From Planctomycetaceae bacterium (GTDB taxonomy: Bacteria > Planctomycetota > Planctomycetia > Pirellulales > Pirellulaceae), in the NCBI GenBank assembly GCA_016794985.1, contig JAEUIQ010000070.1, positions 1 through 64,000 on the forward strand: 64,000 nt of DNA, written 5' to 3'. Both the position numbers and the translations under genes were made by a program. The notes below the pieces were generated by a model. It was not told the DNA's origin. It searched no databases and saw nothing but the letters and a program-made list of their open reading frames with translations. Below are positions 26,353-36,273 of the stretch, piece by piece; the stretch's first letter is position 1, and each line of letters begins with the position of its first letter.

Positions 26353-27421
26353 GATTCGTCCCCCCAATCGCTTTCAAGAAAATGGCTTCCAAGGATTCTT
26401 GGGCCGCCGAAAAACAGCTGATCGTCGCATTCGCGTTCTTGGCCGCTCGCCAAATCAATTCGACGACTCGGTCTTTGGTCCACAGTTTGTCGTCCAACAC
26501 GATCAATTCCCAACCGCCGTCGATGGCGTCGTCGACCCGCAAACCAGAATGCTGCAATTGTTGCGAAAAAGTCAGGGCGACGGCGGAATTGACTTCCAAA
26601 ATTTGCAATCGCCAGCGGTTCACGTCCTGCAACGAAGCCAACGACTGGTGCGCCCGCACCCGCCCTTCGGCCAAGACAATCACGTCGTCGCAAACAAGTT
26701 GAACATCGGGGAGAATGTGTGTCGACAACATGACGCCAATGCCAAATTGTCGATTCAAGAACCGCACGCGTCGCAACAAGCGTTCGCGTTCTTCGGGGTC
26801 CAGCCCTGTGGTGGGTTCATCCAAAATCAAAAACTGAGGATTATGTACGATTGCGGAAGCAAACTTGACTTGTTGGCGCATCCCGGTCGAGTACCCGCTG
26901 ATCTCGCGATACCGTTCTTGTTTGATTCCACAAAAGTCCAAGACCTCATGGGCGCGGCGCAATGCTTCTCGGCCACGGAGCCCGAAGAACTGCCCCGACA
27001 TTTGGACCATTTCAACTCCGGTCAATCCATCGATGTAGCAGTCGTCTTCCGGCGTGTATCCAACCAATTGACGGATCTTGAGCTTCTCGCGTCGGATGTC
27101 CAATCCCAACAACTTTCCGGTGCCGTCCGTCGCCGCAACCAAACCCAACAGAATTTTGATGAGAGTGCTCTTACCCGCACCGTTCGGACCGAGCAATCCG
27201 GTCACGCGGTTCGTGATTTGTAAAGTCACATCGCTCAAGATAGATTTCGCTTTGATCTTTTTCCCCAACCCTTGCAAATCAACGACCGTTTGCAAAGGAT
27301 AAGCCGCGTGCTTGCTGGACCGATCACTCTGGGATTTTGAATAGAATTGGGGATCTAACTTCGCTCGCATCGCCGCCGCTGAATTGGCATCCTCGGTCGA
27401 AGCCGATGGATTTTGCGGCAT
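26339..27421 (-). CDS. ABC transporter ATP-binding protein
   Basis: About 360 residues from the ATG at 27421, with alternatives at 27490 (ATG) and 27526 (TTG). Walker A is G-P-N-G-A-G-K-S-T, the signature is Y-S-T-G-M-R-Q-Q-V-K-F-A, and Walker B is FLILDEPTTGLDP, with the switch His in LSTHIL. About 75 residues before the ATPase core are Ser/Asn rich and not conserved-looking. First gene of the four-gene operon. The promoter should be in the 27421-27932 gap shared with panD. Confidence 0.92.
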   Translation of the reverse strand: MPQNPSASTEDANSAAAMRAKLDPQFYSKSQSDRSSKHAAYPLQTVVDLQGLGKKIKAKSILSDVTLQITNRVTGLLGPNGAGKSTLIKILLGLVAATDGTGKLLGLDIRREKLKIRQLVGYTPEDDCYIDGLTGVEMVQMSGQFFGLRGREALRRAHEVLDFCGIKQERYREISGYSTGMRQQVKFASAIVHNPQFLILDEPTTGLDPEERERLLRRVRFLNRQFGIGVMLSTHILPDVQLVCDDVIVLAEGRVRAHQSLASLQDVNRWRLQILEVNSAVALTFSQQLQHSGLRVDDAIDGGWELIVLDDKLWTKDRVVELIWRAAKNANATISCFSAAQESLEAIFLKAIGGTNHAHS

Positions 27422-27931
27422 AGAAGTTTCGTGGGTCAAAGTAGCTTCTCTTCGTTCGTCGTCTTTACGTGTTCGACCGTACCGGCACATTATGCATTGT
27501 AGCCCGCGTGCCTCCAAGCAGTCCAACTCCGAGACACTGGGAGCGGAAGCAAGGCGTGGAACCTAACGATCGGTAGTCGCTGGGGGAACCATCCTTGCCA
27601 AGATGGATCGCCCGAAAACAGTACGTCGCGAGCGTTTCGCACCGCGCAATTCGTTCTCCCCGGTCGCCAGCCCAGCCGTACCAGCCCAGCCGTACCAGCC
27701 CAGCCGTACCAGCCCAGCACTACCCAAGCCGCCGAGCCGAAATCGCGCAGGGACGCTTTGGTTGGCCTGAAGGATCCCAATTCGCGAGCAGGGCTTGATT
27801 CTTGGCAACAAAGTGGAGCAGCGAGAAAAACTGGCCCTCGGAAATTTCCTCGACTCCGATATAATTGGGTCGGTCAGAGCGTTCTGAATTCGTCAATATC
27901 GGGCCGATTCGTTTCGTTTACGGAAATTTTC
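27422..27931. other. Divergent intergenic region
   Basis: About 510 bp between the ABC operon and panD. It contains a 14-bp tandem repeat (27669-27724) and no credible gene. The open frame that extends panD upstream to 27758 is judged not to be translated. Confidence 0.6.
27669..27724. repeat. 14-bp tandem repeat x4
   Basis: Three copies of AGCCCAGCCGTACC and one variant (AGCCCAGCACTACC) in a row. Confidence 0.95.
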
Positions 27932-28339
27932 ATGCTGCGAACTTTCATGAAGGGCAAGATTCATCGTGCCCGGGTCACTCAGGCCGACCTCGACTACGTT
28001 GGCAGTATCATGATTGATGCCGATCTGATGCGAGCGGCCGGTTACTTGCCGTATGAAAAGGTGGAGATTTACAATATTACGAATGGCAATCGCCTCGCGA
28101 CCTACGTGATTACTGGGGCCGCGGGTTCTGGGGTGATCGGGATCAATGGGGCCGCGGCAAGATTGGTAGGGCAGGGCGATTTGGTGATCATCGCGTCGTA
28201 CGTTGAATTGGAAGCTCACGAGATCGCAGATCATCAAGTAGCGACCGTTTTAGTGGACGATCAAAATCGACTCGTGCGAATCATTCGCGACCGAGTGCTG
28301 CCGCTGGAGTCGCCTTTGGAGTCCACTTTAGAAATCTAA
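27932..28339 (+). CDS. panD: Aspartate 1-decarboxylase precursor
   Basis: 135 residues from the ATG at 27932, close to the family length. PanD decarboxylates L-aspartate to beta-alanine for pantothenate and CoA. The pro-enzyme cleaves itself at a Gly-Ser bond to make the pyruvoyl group; here it is G-S in Y-V-G-S-I-M-I-D, residues 26-29 or so. Lys in MKGKIHRA, and '[14 protein letters not shown]' and a later 'NGAAARL' all match. A longer frame to 27758 has no family match. Two small hairpins follow the stop. Confidence 0.95.
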   Translation: MLRTFMKGKIHRARVTQADLDYVGSIMIDADLMRAAGYLPYEKVEIYNITNGNRLATYVITGAAGSGVIGINGAAARLVGQGDLVIIASYVELEAHEIADHQVATVLVDDQNRLVRIIRDRVLPLESPLESTLEI

Positions 28340-28349
28340 CACCGATGCC

Positions 28350-28411
28350 GATTGTCGTGGACCGTTCCTGCGGTCCAATGGATTGTCGTAGACCGTTCCC
28401 CGGGTCCAGTT
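28350..28411. repeat. Small 3' hairpin family, two tandem copies
   Basis: Two 31-bp units at 28350-28380 and 28381-28411. In the first, TGGACCG (28358-28364) pairs with CGGTCCA (28371-28377). The second keeps a shorter GACC/GGTC stem. Related to the hairpin at 11854-11872. Confidence 0.7.
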
Positions 28412-28488
28412 GAAGCAAAATCAACTTCACCCCACAGCCTTGATGGTCGTGTCTTCCCCTAAGTTTGTTCGGAATCAGCGAGGCCCTG

Positions 28489-29586
28489 ATGTTTGACTTC
28501 CCAGCCCGTCGTCAGCGTCTGTTGCGTTTGGTCTACGAAAAAAAAGCGGCTGCGATTCTGGTCACCGACGAGGTCAACGTTCGCTATTTTTCCGGATTTT
28601 CCGGAGACTCTTCATATTTGCTCCTGACCGATGATCGCCAAATGATCATTAGTGACAGTCGCTACAACACGCAAATCGCGGCGGAGTGCCCCGACTTGGA
28701 ATTGGTGACGCGGACCGCGGCTCAGGAGATGAAAACGCTGGTCGGGGAGACCCTTCGGCAACTTGGCCGAAATCCGGTTGCCATCGAGTCAGACGCCATT
28801 ACCAAATCCGCGTTTGATGCTATTGCGGCGGAAGTTCCTGGGGTTTCGTTCGTTGACACCGTCGGTTTGGGCCTGTCGCTTCGCGCGGTCAAGGACGCAA
28901 CAGAGATTGAGATTATTCGAGGCAGCATTCGAATTGCCGAGATGGCCTTTCGGCAGTTGTGCACCGAACTACAGCCCGAGTGGACCGAGGTACAGGCCGC
29001 ATTTCGACTCGAAGAAATTATCCGCTCGTTGGGCGGGCAGGGCCGGGCGTTTGAGACGATCGTGGCCGGTGATCAACGGGCCGCGTTACCGCATGCCGGG
29101 GCCACGAAACATCTCTTGGGCTCGGCCAAGAGCGTGTTGTTTGATTGGGGCGCCAAATCTCAGAATTATTGCAGTGACCTGACTCGGGTCGTCGTCACAG
29201 GGCGACCGTCGCCAACCCTTGAAAAGATCCATCGTGTGGCGTTGGAAGCCCAACAAAAGGCCATCTTGGCGATTCGCCCGGGGGCCAGCCTGAAAGAAGT
29301 TGACGCGATCGCCAGGGACCATATCGCAGCGAGTGGTTTCGGCGCCTATTTCGGACACGGGCTGGGGCATGGTTTTGGGCTCCAAATTCACGAATCGCCA
29401 CGTCTGTCGCCCTTGGCGAAAGACAATTTTGAAGTCGGAATGGTGGTTACCGTCGAGCCGGGCATCTATTTGCCGAATGATTGCGGCGTTCGCATCGAGG
29501 ATGACGTCTTGGTCACGGACGAAGGGTGCGAAGTTCTTAGTTGCCTGCCCCGATCCCTCCAAGACAACCCCATTGATTTCGGTTAA
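28489..29586 (+). CDS. M24 family Xaa-Pro aminopeptidase
   Basis: 365 residues from the ATG at 28489 (a TTG at 28465 opens the frame earlier). The creatinase-like N-terminal domain has 'ILVTDEVNVRYFSGFSGD', the usual start of these enzymes. The pita-bread C-terminal domain keeps the metal ligands: the Asp pair in FDWGAKSQNYCSDLTR, His in GHGLGHGFGL, Glu in VTVEPGIYLP, and Glu in RIEDDVLVT. Such enzymes release N-terminal residues next to proline or cut dipeptides. It is upstream of accB/accC, an arrangement likely to be one transcription unit. Confidence 0.92.
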   Translation: MFDFPARRQRLLRLVYEKKAAAILVTDEVNVRYFSGFSGDSSYLLLTDDRQMIISDSRYNTQIAAECPDLELVTRTAAQEMKTLVGETLRQLGRNPVAIESDAITKSAFDAIAAEVPGVSFVDTVGLGLSLRAVKDATEIEIIRGSIRIAEMAFRQLCTELQPEWTEVQAAFRLEEIIRSLGGQGRAFETIVAGDQRAALPHAGATKHLLGSAKSVLFDWGAKSQNYCSDLTRVVVTGRPSPTLEKIHRVALEAQQKAILAIRPGASLKEVDAIARDHIAASGFGAYFGHGLGHGFGLQIHESPRLSPLAKDNFEVGMVVTVEPGIYLPNDCGVRIEDDVLVTDEGCEVLSCLPRSLQDNPIDFG

Positions 29587-29765
29587 AATCCGCCATGATC
29601 CCTCGGAATCGGGTGAGACCGTTCTCCTTGTTTCACGTTCCGTCGGGGGTGAATTTGAAGCGGCCGCGGGTGGACGCGAAGGTCAGCTTGGAGTTTCGTG
29701 GCAACATTGTAGACATGCGTGGCTGACTGCTATAGATAATCAGTACCTAACCAGGAGTTTCCCCA

Positions 29766-30269
29766 GTGTCGGAAGTTGGTCCAGATAGCGAAGTTTTCGA
29801 AGTCAACCGCATCAAAAGCCTCATCAAACTGATGCGTGAAAACGACTTGAACGAAATTGATTTGAAGCATGGCGAACGCAGAATTCGACTGCGCAAGGGC
29901 GATCTCACGGCACCTGTGGTGGTCGGGGCTCCTGCGTATGCTCCAGCGCCCTACCCAACTCCGTCAGCCCCGGCGGCTCCAGCAGCGGCTCCAGTCGCAG
30001 CCCCGGCAGCAGCAACTGCCGACGATGATGCCAACGCGACCTTTATCAAGAGTCCGATGGTGGGCACGTTCTACAGCAAACCGAATCCTGACGCGAAGCC
30101 GTACGTCCAAGTCGGTGACCAAGTTACTCCGGAAACGATCGTTTGCCAAATCGAAGCCATGAAAATGTTTAGCGAGATTCCGGCGGGTGTAACGGGCACG
30201 ATCAAAGCGATCTTGGTCAAAAATCAAGAAGCGGTCGACGTGAACAAGCCCATGTTCAAGATTGTGTAG
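29766..30269 (+). CDS. accB: Biotin carboxyl carrier protein of acetyl-CoA carboxylase
   Basis: 167 residues from a GTG at 29766 with AGGAG about 9 bp upstream. The N-terminal segment (VNRIKSLIKLMRENDLNEIDLKHGERRIRLRKG) is followed by an Ala/Pro-rich linker, then the biotinyl domain with E-A-M-K-M, whose Lys carries biotin, and the KSPMVGTFY strand. The protein shuttles carboxybiotin for malonyl-CoA formation, the first step of fatty acid synthesis. It is 104 bp ahead of accC. Confidence 0.97.
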   Translation: MSEVGPDSEVFEVNRIKSLIKLMRENDLNEIDLKHGERRIRLRKGDLTAPVVVGAPAYAPAPYPTPSAPAAPAAAPVAAPAAATADDDANATFIKSPMVGTFYSKPNPDAKPYVQVGDQVTPETIVCQIEAMKMFSEIPAGVTGTIKAILVKNQEAVDVNKPMFKIV

Positions 30270-30373
30270 TTTGCTGATAAAAGTCGCATGACACTGGCCG
30301 TTAGACAGCGATTTGTCCGGCCAGGTTAGACGGGCGTTGATTAGTTCTTCCAGTACTTCGTTGCGGGTCCCAC

Positions 30374-31726
30374 ATGTTCAAACGAATCTTGATTGCCAAC
30401 CGAGGCGAGATTGCACTCCGAATTATCCGTGCTTGCAAGGAAATGGGGATCGAAACCGTCGCGATCTTTTCGGAGGGTGACCGCGGAGCCAATTATTTGA
30501 ACTTGGCGGACCAAGCATTTTGTGTCGGCGGACCGCGTAGTTACGAAAGTTACTTGAAGATCAATCAAATCATCGCGGCCGCGGAAGTTAGCGGAGCGGA
30601 AGCCATACATCCCGGCTTCGGCTTTCTGTCCGAGAACGCGCATTTCAATGAAGTCTGTCGCGACTGCAATATCGAGTTTATTGGCCCGACTCCGAAAGCC
30701 ATGCAGGCCTTAGGCGACAAGAACACGGCTCGTTCGTTGGCGATCACGGCTCAGGTTCCGGTCGTTCCCGGTAGCGATGGCTTGATCGAAGACGAAAACC
30801 AAGCGATCGAAACGGCCGAAAAAATTGGCTATCCCGTTCTGATCAAGGCCACCGCGGGCGGTGGCGGTAAAGGCATGCGCGTCGCGGAGAATCGCGAAGT
30901 TCTGTTGACCGCGTTGCAGCAAGCCAAAACGGAAGCTCAAGCCGCCTTCGGCAATGGTGGCGTGTATCTGGAAAAGTACGTCCTGAACCCTCGGCACGTC
31001 GAAGTCCAAATCATCGCCGACCATCATGGCAACGTGGTCCATCTGTGGGAAAGAGATTGTTCGGTCCAACGCCGCCACCAAAAACTGATCGAACAAAGCC
31101 CCGCCCCAAACCTGTCCGAGAAGACACGCAAGGCTATCTGCGACGCCGCCGTCCGCATGGTCCGAGCGGCCGACTACACCAACGCCGGTACGGTCGAGTT
31201 CATCGTCGACCCGAATGAGAACTTCTATTTCATCGAAGTCAACGCCCGAATTCAAGTGGAACATCCTGTTACCGAAATGGTGACCGGCATTGACTTGATT
31301 CAACAGCAAATCCGCGTTGCCGCCGGGGAACCCTTGCCGTTTACCCAAGATCAGATCAAGACCCATGGCACCGCGATCGAGTGCCGAATCAACGCCGAAG
31401 ACCCACAACGCGGATTTATGCCGTCCGCCGGAAAGGTTCAGCAGTGGATTATTCCGGGTGGCTTAGGGGTACGCTTTGATTCCCACGTTTACGCCGGATA
31501 TTCGGTCCCGCCGTATTACGATTCGATGTTGGGCAAGTTGATCGTACATCGCAATACGCGCGAGGAAGCGATCGCCTGCATGCTGCGCGCCTTGGACGAA
31601 CTCAAGGTCGAAGGCGTGGCAACGACCGCTGCTTTCCAAGCGGCTGTTCTTCGGACACCCGAATTCCGCGACGGCACCATTGATACCAAATGGGTCGAAC
31701 GCGAAGGTTTGCAGAAACTGTTGTAA
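30374..31726 (+). CDS. accC: Biotin carboxylase subunit of acetyl-CoA carboxylase
   Basis: 450 residues, full length. It carboxylates the biotin of AccB using ATP and bicarbonate. The N-terminal [20 protein letters not shown], the [13 protein letters not shown] motif, the Gly-rich ATP-grasp loop G-G-G-G-K-G-M-R, and the catalytic segment with '[21 protein letters not shown]' are all intact. It follows accB on the same strand. Confidence 0.98.
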   Translation: MFKRILIANRGEIALRIIRACKEMGIETVAIFSEGDRGANYLNLADQAFCVGGPRSYESYLKINQIIAAAEVSGAEAIHPGFGFLSENAHFNEVCRDCNIEFIGPTPKAMQALGDKNTARSLAITAQVPVVPGSDGLIEDENQAIETAEKIGYPVLIKATAGGGGKGMRVAENREVLLTALQQAKTEAQAAFGNGGVYLEKYVLNPRHVEVQIIADHHGNVVHLWERDCSVQRRHQKLIEQSPAPNLSEKTRKAICDAAVRMVRAADYTNAGTVEFIVDPNENFYFIEVNARIQVEHPVTEMVTGIDLIQQQIRVAAGEPLPFTQDQIKTHGTAIECRINAEDPQRGFMPSAGKVQQWIIPGGLGVRFDSHVYAGYSVPPYYDSMLGKLIVHRNTREEAIACMLRALDELKVEGVATTAAFQAAVLRTPEFRDGTIDTKWVEREGLQKLL

Positions 31727-31750
31727 GCGACGTGGGGCACCGGTAGGGCA

Positions 31751-31829
31751 AGCCATGAAGGCCTTTTTCCGGTGAGCAGTGGTCCGAATGGGCCGAAACA
31801 ACCCTAGCCGGTGTGCGTAAGCCACCGGT
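31751..31829. repeat. Dispersed intergenic element, copy 2
   Basis: Related to 22326-22398. Here CCGGTG (in GCCGGTGTG) pairs with CACCGG, and the leading part can also fold (CACCGG near 31738 with CCGGTG near 31770). Confidence 0.6.
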
Positions 31830-32376
31830 CAGCTTGGCAAGTTGTACAGTTAGGCCAGGAAGGCTGACACAAGTGCTGAGTGTCCGCAACCAAAAATGCT
31901 TCAGGGGTTGCCCGTTGGGTGTGTGCAGTCGGCATCGCTCCCGAGCGCAACCCGACCGCCTGCAGATTTGTGATTGGTACGATTCGCCATTCCACACTTT
32001 TTGCCGACACGCCACACCAACTCCAATGAGTACGTGATGGGAATGTGTTGCCACGCTCGTTTCAACAACGTGCTCTTTTCAACAACGTGCTCGCAATTCA
32101 AGTTTCTATTTCAAGGTAATCAACGGCGCGTTACTGTATTTTGCTCTTATCGCGCTATTCGATATTCTTTATCCGGGATGACTTTATGCTTGAACTTTGC
32201 TCGTGAAAGGAATGGAGTCCAAAGCACCAAGATTCTTCTAGCCCGTTCGAGAGAACTCATCTTGTTTGACCGTCAATCCGAGGTTAAGCTTTTCCCATAA
32301 TTCGGCAATGGCGGTCCCTTGAGCGGGCGACTGGCCGAATTCCTCCCCACGCCCCTTTCTTTCCTCGGAATCCCCA
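31830..32376. other. Intergenic region without a credible gene
   Basis: About 550 bp of lower-GC sequence. It holds a 16-bp direct repeat (TTCAACAACGTGCTC twice, near 32062-32093). An open frame at 31974-32300 has no recognisable content. The promoter of the 32377 operon is expected here but not identified. Confidence 0.55.
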
Positions 32377-33027
32377 ATGATTAGCGATGTTGGTGTGCTG
32401 GGCAGGGATGCCTGCGCTGTTGGTCGCGAGACCGTCTATCGTTTAGTTGTTTGTGATTCCAGCCGATTCGAGGAATATCATCAAAAGGCCTTTGAATTCT
32501 TGGGAGTAGAATTCCCGGTCGACTATTACAAACGCTCGGTCACGTTAACATTGATTGATCAACTTGGCGACATGTGGGGAGGAGCCATCATTGCATTGGA
32601 ACCTGAATTTCGATCGTTGCTTTCGATACCCAATCAGACGAGCGGGTACTCGCAGGGCCTCGAGCCGATGTCGAGTGTTGCGGAAATCAACGGCGTTTGG
32701 TTGGCGCCTGGCGTCAAGTCGCCAATTCTACCAGTGACTTTTTGGAGGCAATTGATCAACTTTCTTTTGACTTTGGACAAAGATCGGTTTCTGTTTACCT
32801 TCGACTTGTCCAACAAAACGATGCGGAAGATTACGTCTTGGTTGCGGTACGACGTTTTGTATAGCGGTCCCACTCACCAGCTACCTGGTATGAAACAGCC
32901 ATCTTGTGAAACCATTGCCGTCCTGCATCGCGATTCATTCGCGGCGATGAACGACACACTGAATCGGTTCGAAGGCTCCGCCGTTCCTGTTTACGACGAT
33001 CCGATAGCCAAACCGGCGCCACGATGA
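32377..33027 (+). CDS. Possible GNAT-fold N-acyltransferase
   Basis: 216 residues, no signal peptide. The pattern (YRLVVCDSSRFEEYHQKAFEFL near residues 21-42, a strand pair 'SVTLTLIDQLGDMWGGAIIAL', and a helix-strand end with LRYDVLYSG) resembles the GNAT-fold acyltransferases of the autoinducer-synthase or exosortase-linked type, in which the early residues often include R, F and W contacts. This is a weak match. It overlaps the next gene, a condensation-type acyltransferase, by 4 bp (ATGA), so the two are co-translated and probably act in one pathway, perhaps joining a fatty acyl group to a small molecule. The product is unknown. Confidence 0.5.
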   Translation: MISDVGVLGRDACAVGRETVYRLVVCDSSRFEEYHQKAFEFLGVEFPVDYYKRSVTLTLIDQLGDMWGGAIIALEPEFRSLLSIPNQTSGYSQGLEPMSSVAEINGVWLAPGVKSPILPVTFWRQLINFLLTLDKDRFLFTFDLSNKTMRKITSWLRYDVLYSGPTHQLPGMKQPSCETIAVLHRDSFAAMNDTLNRFEGSAVPVYDDPIAKPAPR

Positions 33028-34394
33028 ATCGGTTCCCCATCCGACTTGTTCCTTGGGAAGAACTTTTCTTTTATAAACACCGACCGAGTTACCCGGCCAC
33101 TTTTTTTGCGTTCTTCCAGTTCTCGCAGCCCCTGCAACGGGAGTTAGCTGAGGAGGCATTACGAGTCGTCAGTCGCAAACATCCGTTGTTGCGATCGATT
33201 GTCCACCGTCGAGGAACCCAACTATTTTGGGAGCCCGCTACCCCGCCCACATTTCACTGGGCGAACCAACCGGTGACGATCGAAGACTTGCCCCATGGCA
33301 ATCTCGATATCACTGCCGAACCAGGACTTAAGATCTGGGCCTTCGATGGATCAAACAGCGAGAACGCAAAGGACCGCAGTGCCACGATCCAAGTTCTAAT
33401 CCACCATGTCGCCTTTGATGGATTGGGCATTCTTCAAATCTTGATCGATTGGCTTGAACTCTATCAAGAGTTGCAGCGTTCCGGCGAACAAACCTGGGGC
33501 GAGCGCCCCATCGCGGAAACTTCGCTGGCTTTTCGTTGTCGCCCACAACTTGGGTGGCTCGAGTCGATTCGCTTGTTGCCCGGGCAATGGAAAAGCATTC
33601 GAGCTGCATTTGAGATGTTAGGTCGTCGGGCCATTGCCTTGGGAACGGGCGCGCCATTGGTTGAGCAACATCCACGTAAGCCACAAGTCGTGCGTTGTCA
33701 ATTCGATGGGGACGCGACGCTACAACTAAAGAAGTATGCAGCAGCGCGATCAGCGGCGCTCAACAGCGTTTTGGTTCGTGACCTGCTAATCACCATCAAT
33801 CAATGGCAACGAACGCTACCTGAAATTCCGGCGGGATCACACTTGCGGATCATGATCCCGATCAACGAACGCGGCGCCGAGCATCACACTGGATCGGCCT
33901 GCAATCACTGCACCATGATCAATTTGGAACGTCGCCCAGCGGAGACAGAAAACGCCAGCGAGTTACTGGTCGGTATCGAGCAAGAAATGGATGTGATCCA
34001 AAAATGGAAATTGAGCTTGAACTTTTGGCGTGCGTTGTCGTTGTTTCGTTGGTTGCCGAATGGATTACGTCGTATCCAGAACTCTGAGATTGCAGCCACG
34101 GCTTCGCTGACGAATCTGGGTCGGCTCCGTTTGACATCTAGCTTGGCAGCCCGTCACCTCGATCCGCCCAACTCCAATCATCTCTTGCGTTTGACCAATT
34201 TCGAAATTGTACCACCCTTGCTGCATGGCACGATGGCTGCTTTCGCAGTCGCATATCTTCACAATGAACTGAAAATCACGCTCCAATACGACCCACACCA
34301 TCTGACATCGGAACAAGCCCAAGAGCTGATGCAGCTTTACCATGCGGTGTTGTCCGCGAACATCACGACGCTTCACAGCGAAGTCGATCCCTGA
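33024..34394 (+). CDS. Condensation-type (HHxxxDG) acyltransferase
   Basis: 456 residues. The catalytic motif H-H-V-A-F-D-G near residue 130 is that of condensation domains and of wax-ester/PapA-type acyltransferases, which share the chloramphenicol-acetyltransferase fold. The N-terminal 'EELFFYKHRPSYPATFF' and 'EALRVVSRKHPLLRSIV' agree with such proteins. There is no adenylation or carrier domain in the window, so it is a stand-alone enzyme that may use an acyl-CoA or a free carrier. It forms a two-gene operon with the preceding protein. Together they look like a small lipid or metabolite assembly cassette. Product unknown. Confidence 0.75.
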   Translation: MNRFPIRLVPWEELFFYKHRPSYPATFFAFFQFSQPLQRELAEEALRVVSRKHPLLRSIVHRRGTQLFWEPATPPTFHWANQPVTIEDLPHGNLDITAEPGLKIWAFDGSNSENAKDRSATIQVLIHHVAFDGLGILQILIDWLELYQELQRSGEQTWGERPIAETSLAFRCRPQLGWLESIRLLPGQWKSIRAAFEMLGRRAIALGTGAPLVEQHPRKPQVVRCQFDGDATLQLKKYAAARSAALNSVLVRDLLITINQWQRTLPEIPAGSHLRIMIPINERGAEHHTGSACNHCTMINLERRPAETENASELLVGIEQEMDVIQKWKLSLNFWRALSLFRWLPNGLRRIQNSEIAATASLTNLGRLRLTSSLAARHLDPPNSNHLLRLTNFEIVPPLLHGTMAAFAVAYLHNELKITLQYDPHHLTSEQAQELMQLYHAVLSANITTLHSEVDP

Positions 34395-34455
34395 GGGCCA
34401 ACTCAAAAAAAGACTGCGCCTGTTAGTATCACACCAGCGGCGCGGTCAAACGCGA

Positions 34456-36273
34456 CTATTCACCCGCTGGATCGTCGGGCGACTCCACAAAAACGACTTC
34501 GTTGAAATAGTACCTTTGGCCCATTTCCAAATAGCTTGGCAGTGGTTCCGGCAAATCCCGGATCATGATCTTGGCCTCTGTTTTTTTCGAGATTCGCCGC
34601 CAATCTGCCAACTTCAAGGGAGCATTCTCTAAGCTGTCGTACACGTATTCAACGCTCGCAAGGTCGACATCGAGTAGTTCCGTTTGCGGACAGTCAACAA
34701 ATCGAAAATGGGCAGCCGTTTGTGGATTCAACGCCGCAATAAAATCTGGAGAAAACGTGCAACGTGTAAATTCGTGATAGCCACTTATCAAGCAAAGCTG
34801 CGCCAGGGCCTCCGCGTTCAGGTGGCTATCGCGAACTTTATTCCCAGATGGATAGAGTCCCGATATTGTCCCCGGGTTTTGTTGCCATTCCTCCCAAGTG
34901 ATTGGCGGAAAATCTCGAAATCCGAGTTGTTGTAACTTCACGATATCCGTGAGCGTGTAATTGGCCTCCGCAGTATCCACAAGTACCGAAAAGGAACCCG
35001 GTTTTAACTTCGCCAGCGCTGCGTGAAGATTCGGATCCAACGCCTTATCGGGAGCGATCCGAATCACTTTCACAGGCATTCCACTCTGGCCAAGATGCAT
35101 CGGCTGATGAGCGGGCGTGTGACCAGTTTGCCGCGCACGAGTCGTTTTTTCCTCGCGGATGATTGCTCGCAATTGAGCCTCCGCTCGCGCAACAGACCAG
35201 GAATTTTCGATGTCTTCGAAAAGTATGCCGGGCTCCACAAAATGCGGAACCCACGGCACCAGCGAAACGCCTCCACCCCATAGCAGCCCAACCACCGTGA
35301 TCACAAAACAGAGTTGACCAACTCGCAACCTTGGTGATCTCTCAATCGTTGCGGACGCCGCCTCTTTTGGTTCGTGACGCGGCAAGCGTTTTGCTAAAGC
35401 CAATATGAGCATGAAGCCCGTAGCAAAGAGGGTCATTCCCAACAGTACATTGAACGTCAGAACGTAGTCTCGCAATCCAAAGCCGGGGATGGGCAGCAAT
35501 TGCTCAATGAAGCGAAAGTTCCATTCGAGCAACAGGGGACACCACGCCATGGCCAACGGCAGAGCCACCTTCAAAAATGGGCGCCGGATCTTCTCAATGG
35601 CTTTCATGAACAACCATTGGCCAATCGCAATTGCTAATCCCAATCGCAACACGTTGGCATGCGTGTCGACTTCGATGGACGTCGCATACGGATATTCAAA
35701 GTACTTTCTGTAGCGTAGGTAGTTGTATGCCAAGACAATGACCGTCAACATCAACAGAATGACACGCGCCCGGCGCACGGCTCTTTGTTCGACAAACGAT
35801 TGCCGAGAAAAGGACCCCAATGAGTTGCCAAACAAGCCATAGGCCAACCACGCCGCAACTGGAATTGCCACCCAAAGCGTTACTTGAAAAATCACCTTGT
35901 TCCATTGGTGACTTCCTGCCCACGCCGTCGCCCAAATCTCGGTAACTGCCAAGAACTCTCCCGTCGAGGTGGGAATCGCACGGTTCGTCGCGACTACTAA
36001 CACCATTGCCGCCGACATAAACGCCAGCAGGACAAACATCAACCATGTCGTGATACTCTGGATTGGCCCTCGCTTATCACCCAATACCCAGAAGCTTGCC
36101 AGAACAGTGAAAAAAGCGAACCCGGCCAACGCCAGACCAACTTCGCCGAGTACGAATCGATCTGGCCAACTGAGTCGCCACCCAATTCCTGCGGCAACAA
36201 CCCACCAAGCCATCAATACGTACAGCTCGGGAAACCAAGTTTGCCATTGGATCTTTACCGTTTGCGGGCTCAT
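34456..36273 (-). CDS. Multi-spanning membrane protein of unknown function
   Basis: 605 residues. About nine or ten membrane segments lie in residues 15-350 (for example near 17-35, 45-65, 75-95, 130-150, 165-190, 205-225, 235-250, 270-300 and 325-345), followed by a soluble C-terminal domain of about 230 residues with 'GSFSVLVDTAEANYTLTDIVKLQQLGF'. That domain has no motif I recognise, though the repeated strand-helix pattern could be leucine-rich-repeat-like. Planctomycete-specific family by inference. It is convergent with the acyltransferase cassette. Confidence 0.75.
   Translation of the reverse strand: MSPQTVKIQWQTWFPELYVLMAWWVVAAGIGWRLSWPDRFVLGEVGLALAGFAFFTVLASFWVLGDKRGPIQSITTWLMFVLLAFMSAAMVLVVATNRAIPTSTGEFLAVTEIWATAWAGSHQWNKVIFQVTLWVAIPVAAWLAYGLFGNSLGSFSRQSFVEQRAVRRARVILLMLTVIVLAYNYLRYRKYFEYPYATSIEVDTHANVLRLGLAIAIGQWLFMKAIEKIRRPFLKVALPLAMAWCPLLLEWNFRFIEQLLPIPGFGLRDYVLTFNVLLGMTLFATGFMLILALAKRLPRHEPKEAASATIERSPRLRVGQLCFVITVVGLLWGGGVSLVPWVPHFVEPGILFEDIENSWSVARAEAQLRAIIREEKTTRARQTGHTPAHQPMHLGQSGMPVKVIRIAPDKALDPNLHAALAKLKPGSFSVLVDTAEANYTLTDIVKLQQLGFRDFPPITWEEWQQNPGTISGLYPSGNKVRDSHLNAEALAQLCLISGYHEFTRCTFSPDFIAALNPQTAAHFRFVDCPQTELLDVDLASVEYVYDSLENAPLKLADWRRISKKTEAKIMIRDLPEPLPSYLEMGQRYYFNEVVFVESPDDPAGE

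Noticed and set aside
31974-32300. A 108-residue open frame before the acyltransferase pair
   Set aside because: It has no family likeness, no ribosome site and a composition unlike the neighbouring genes.
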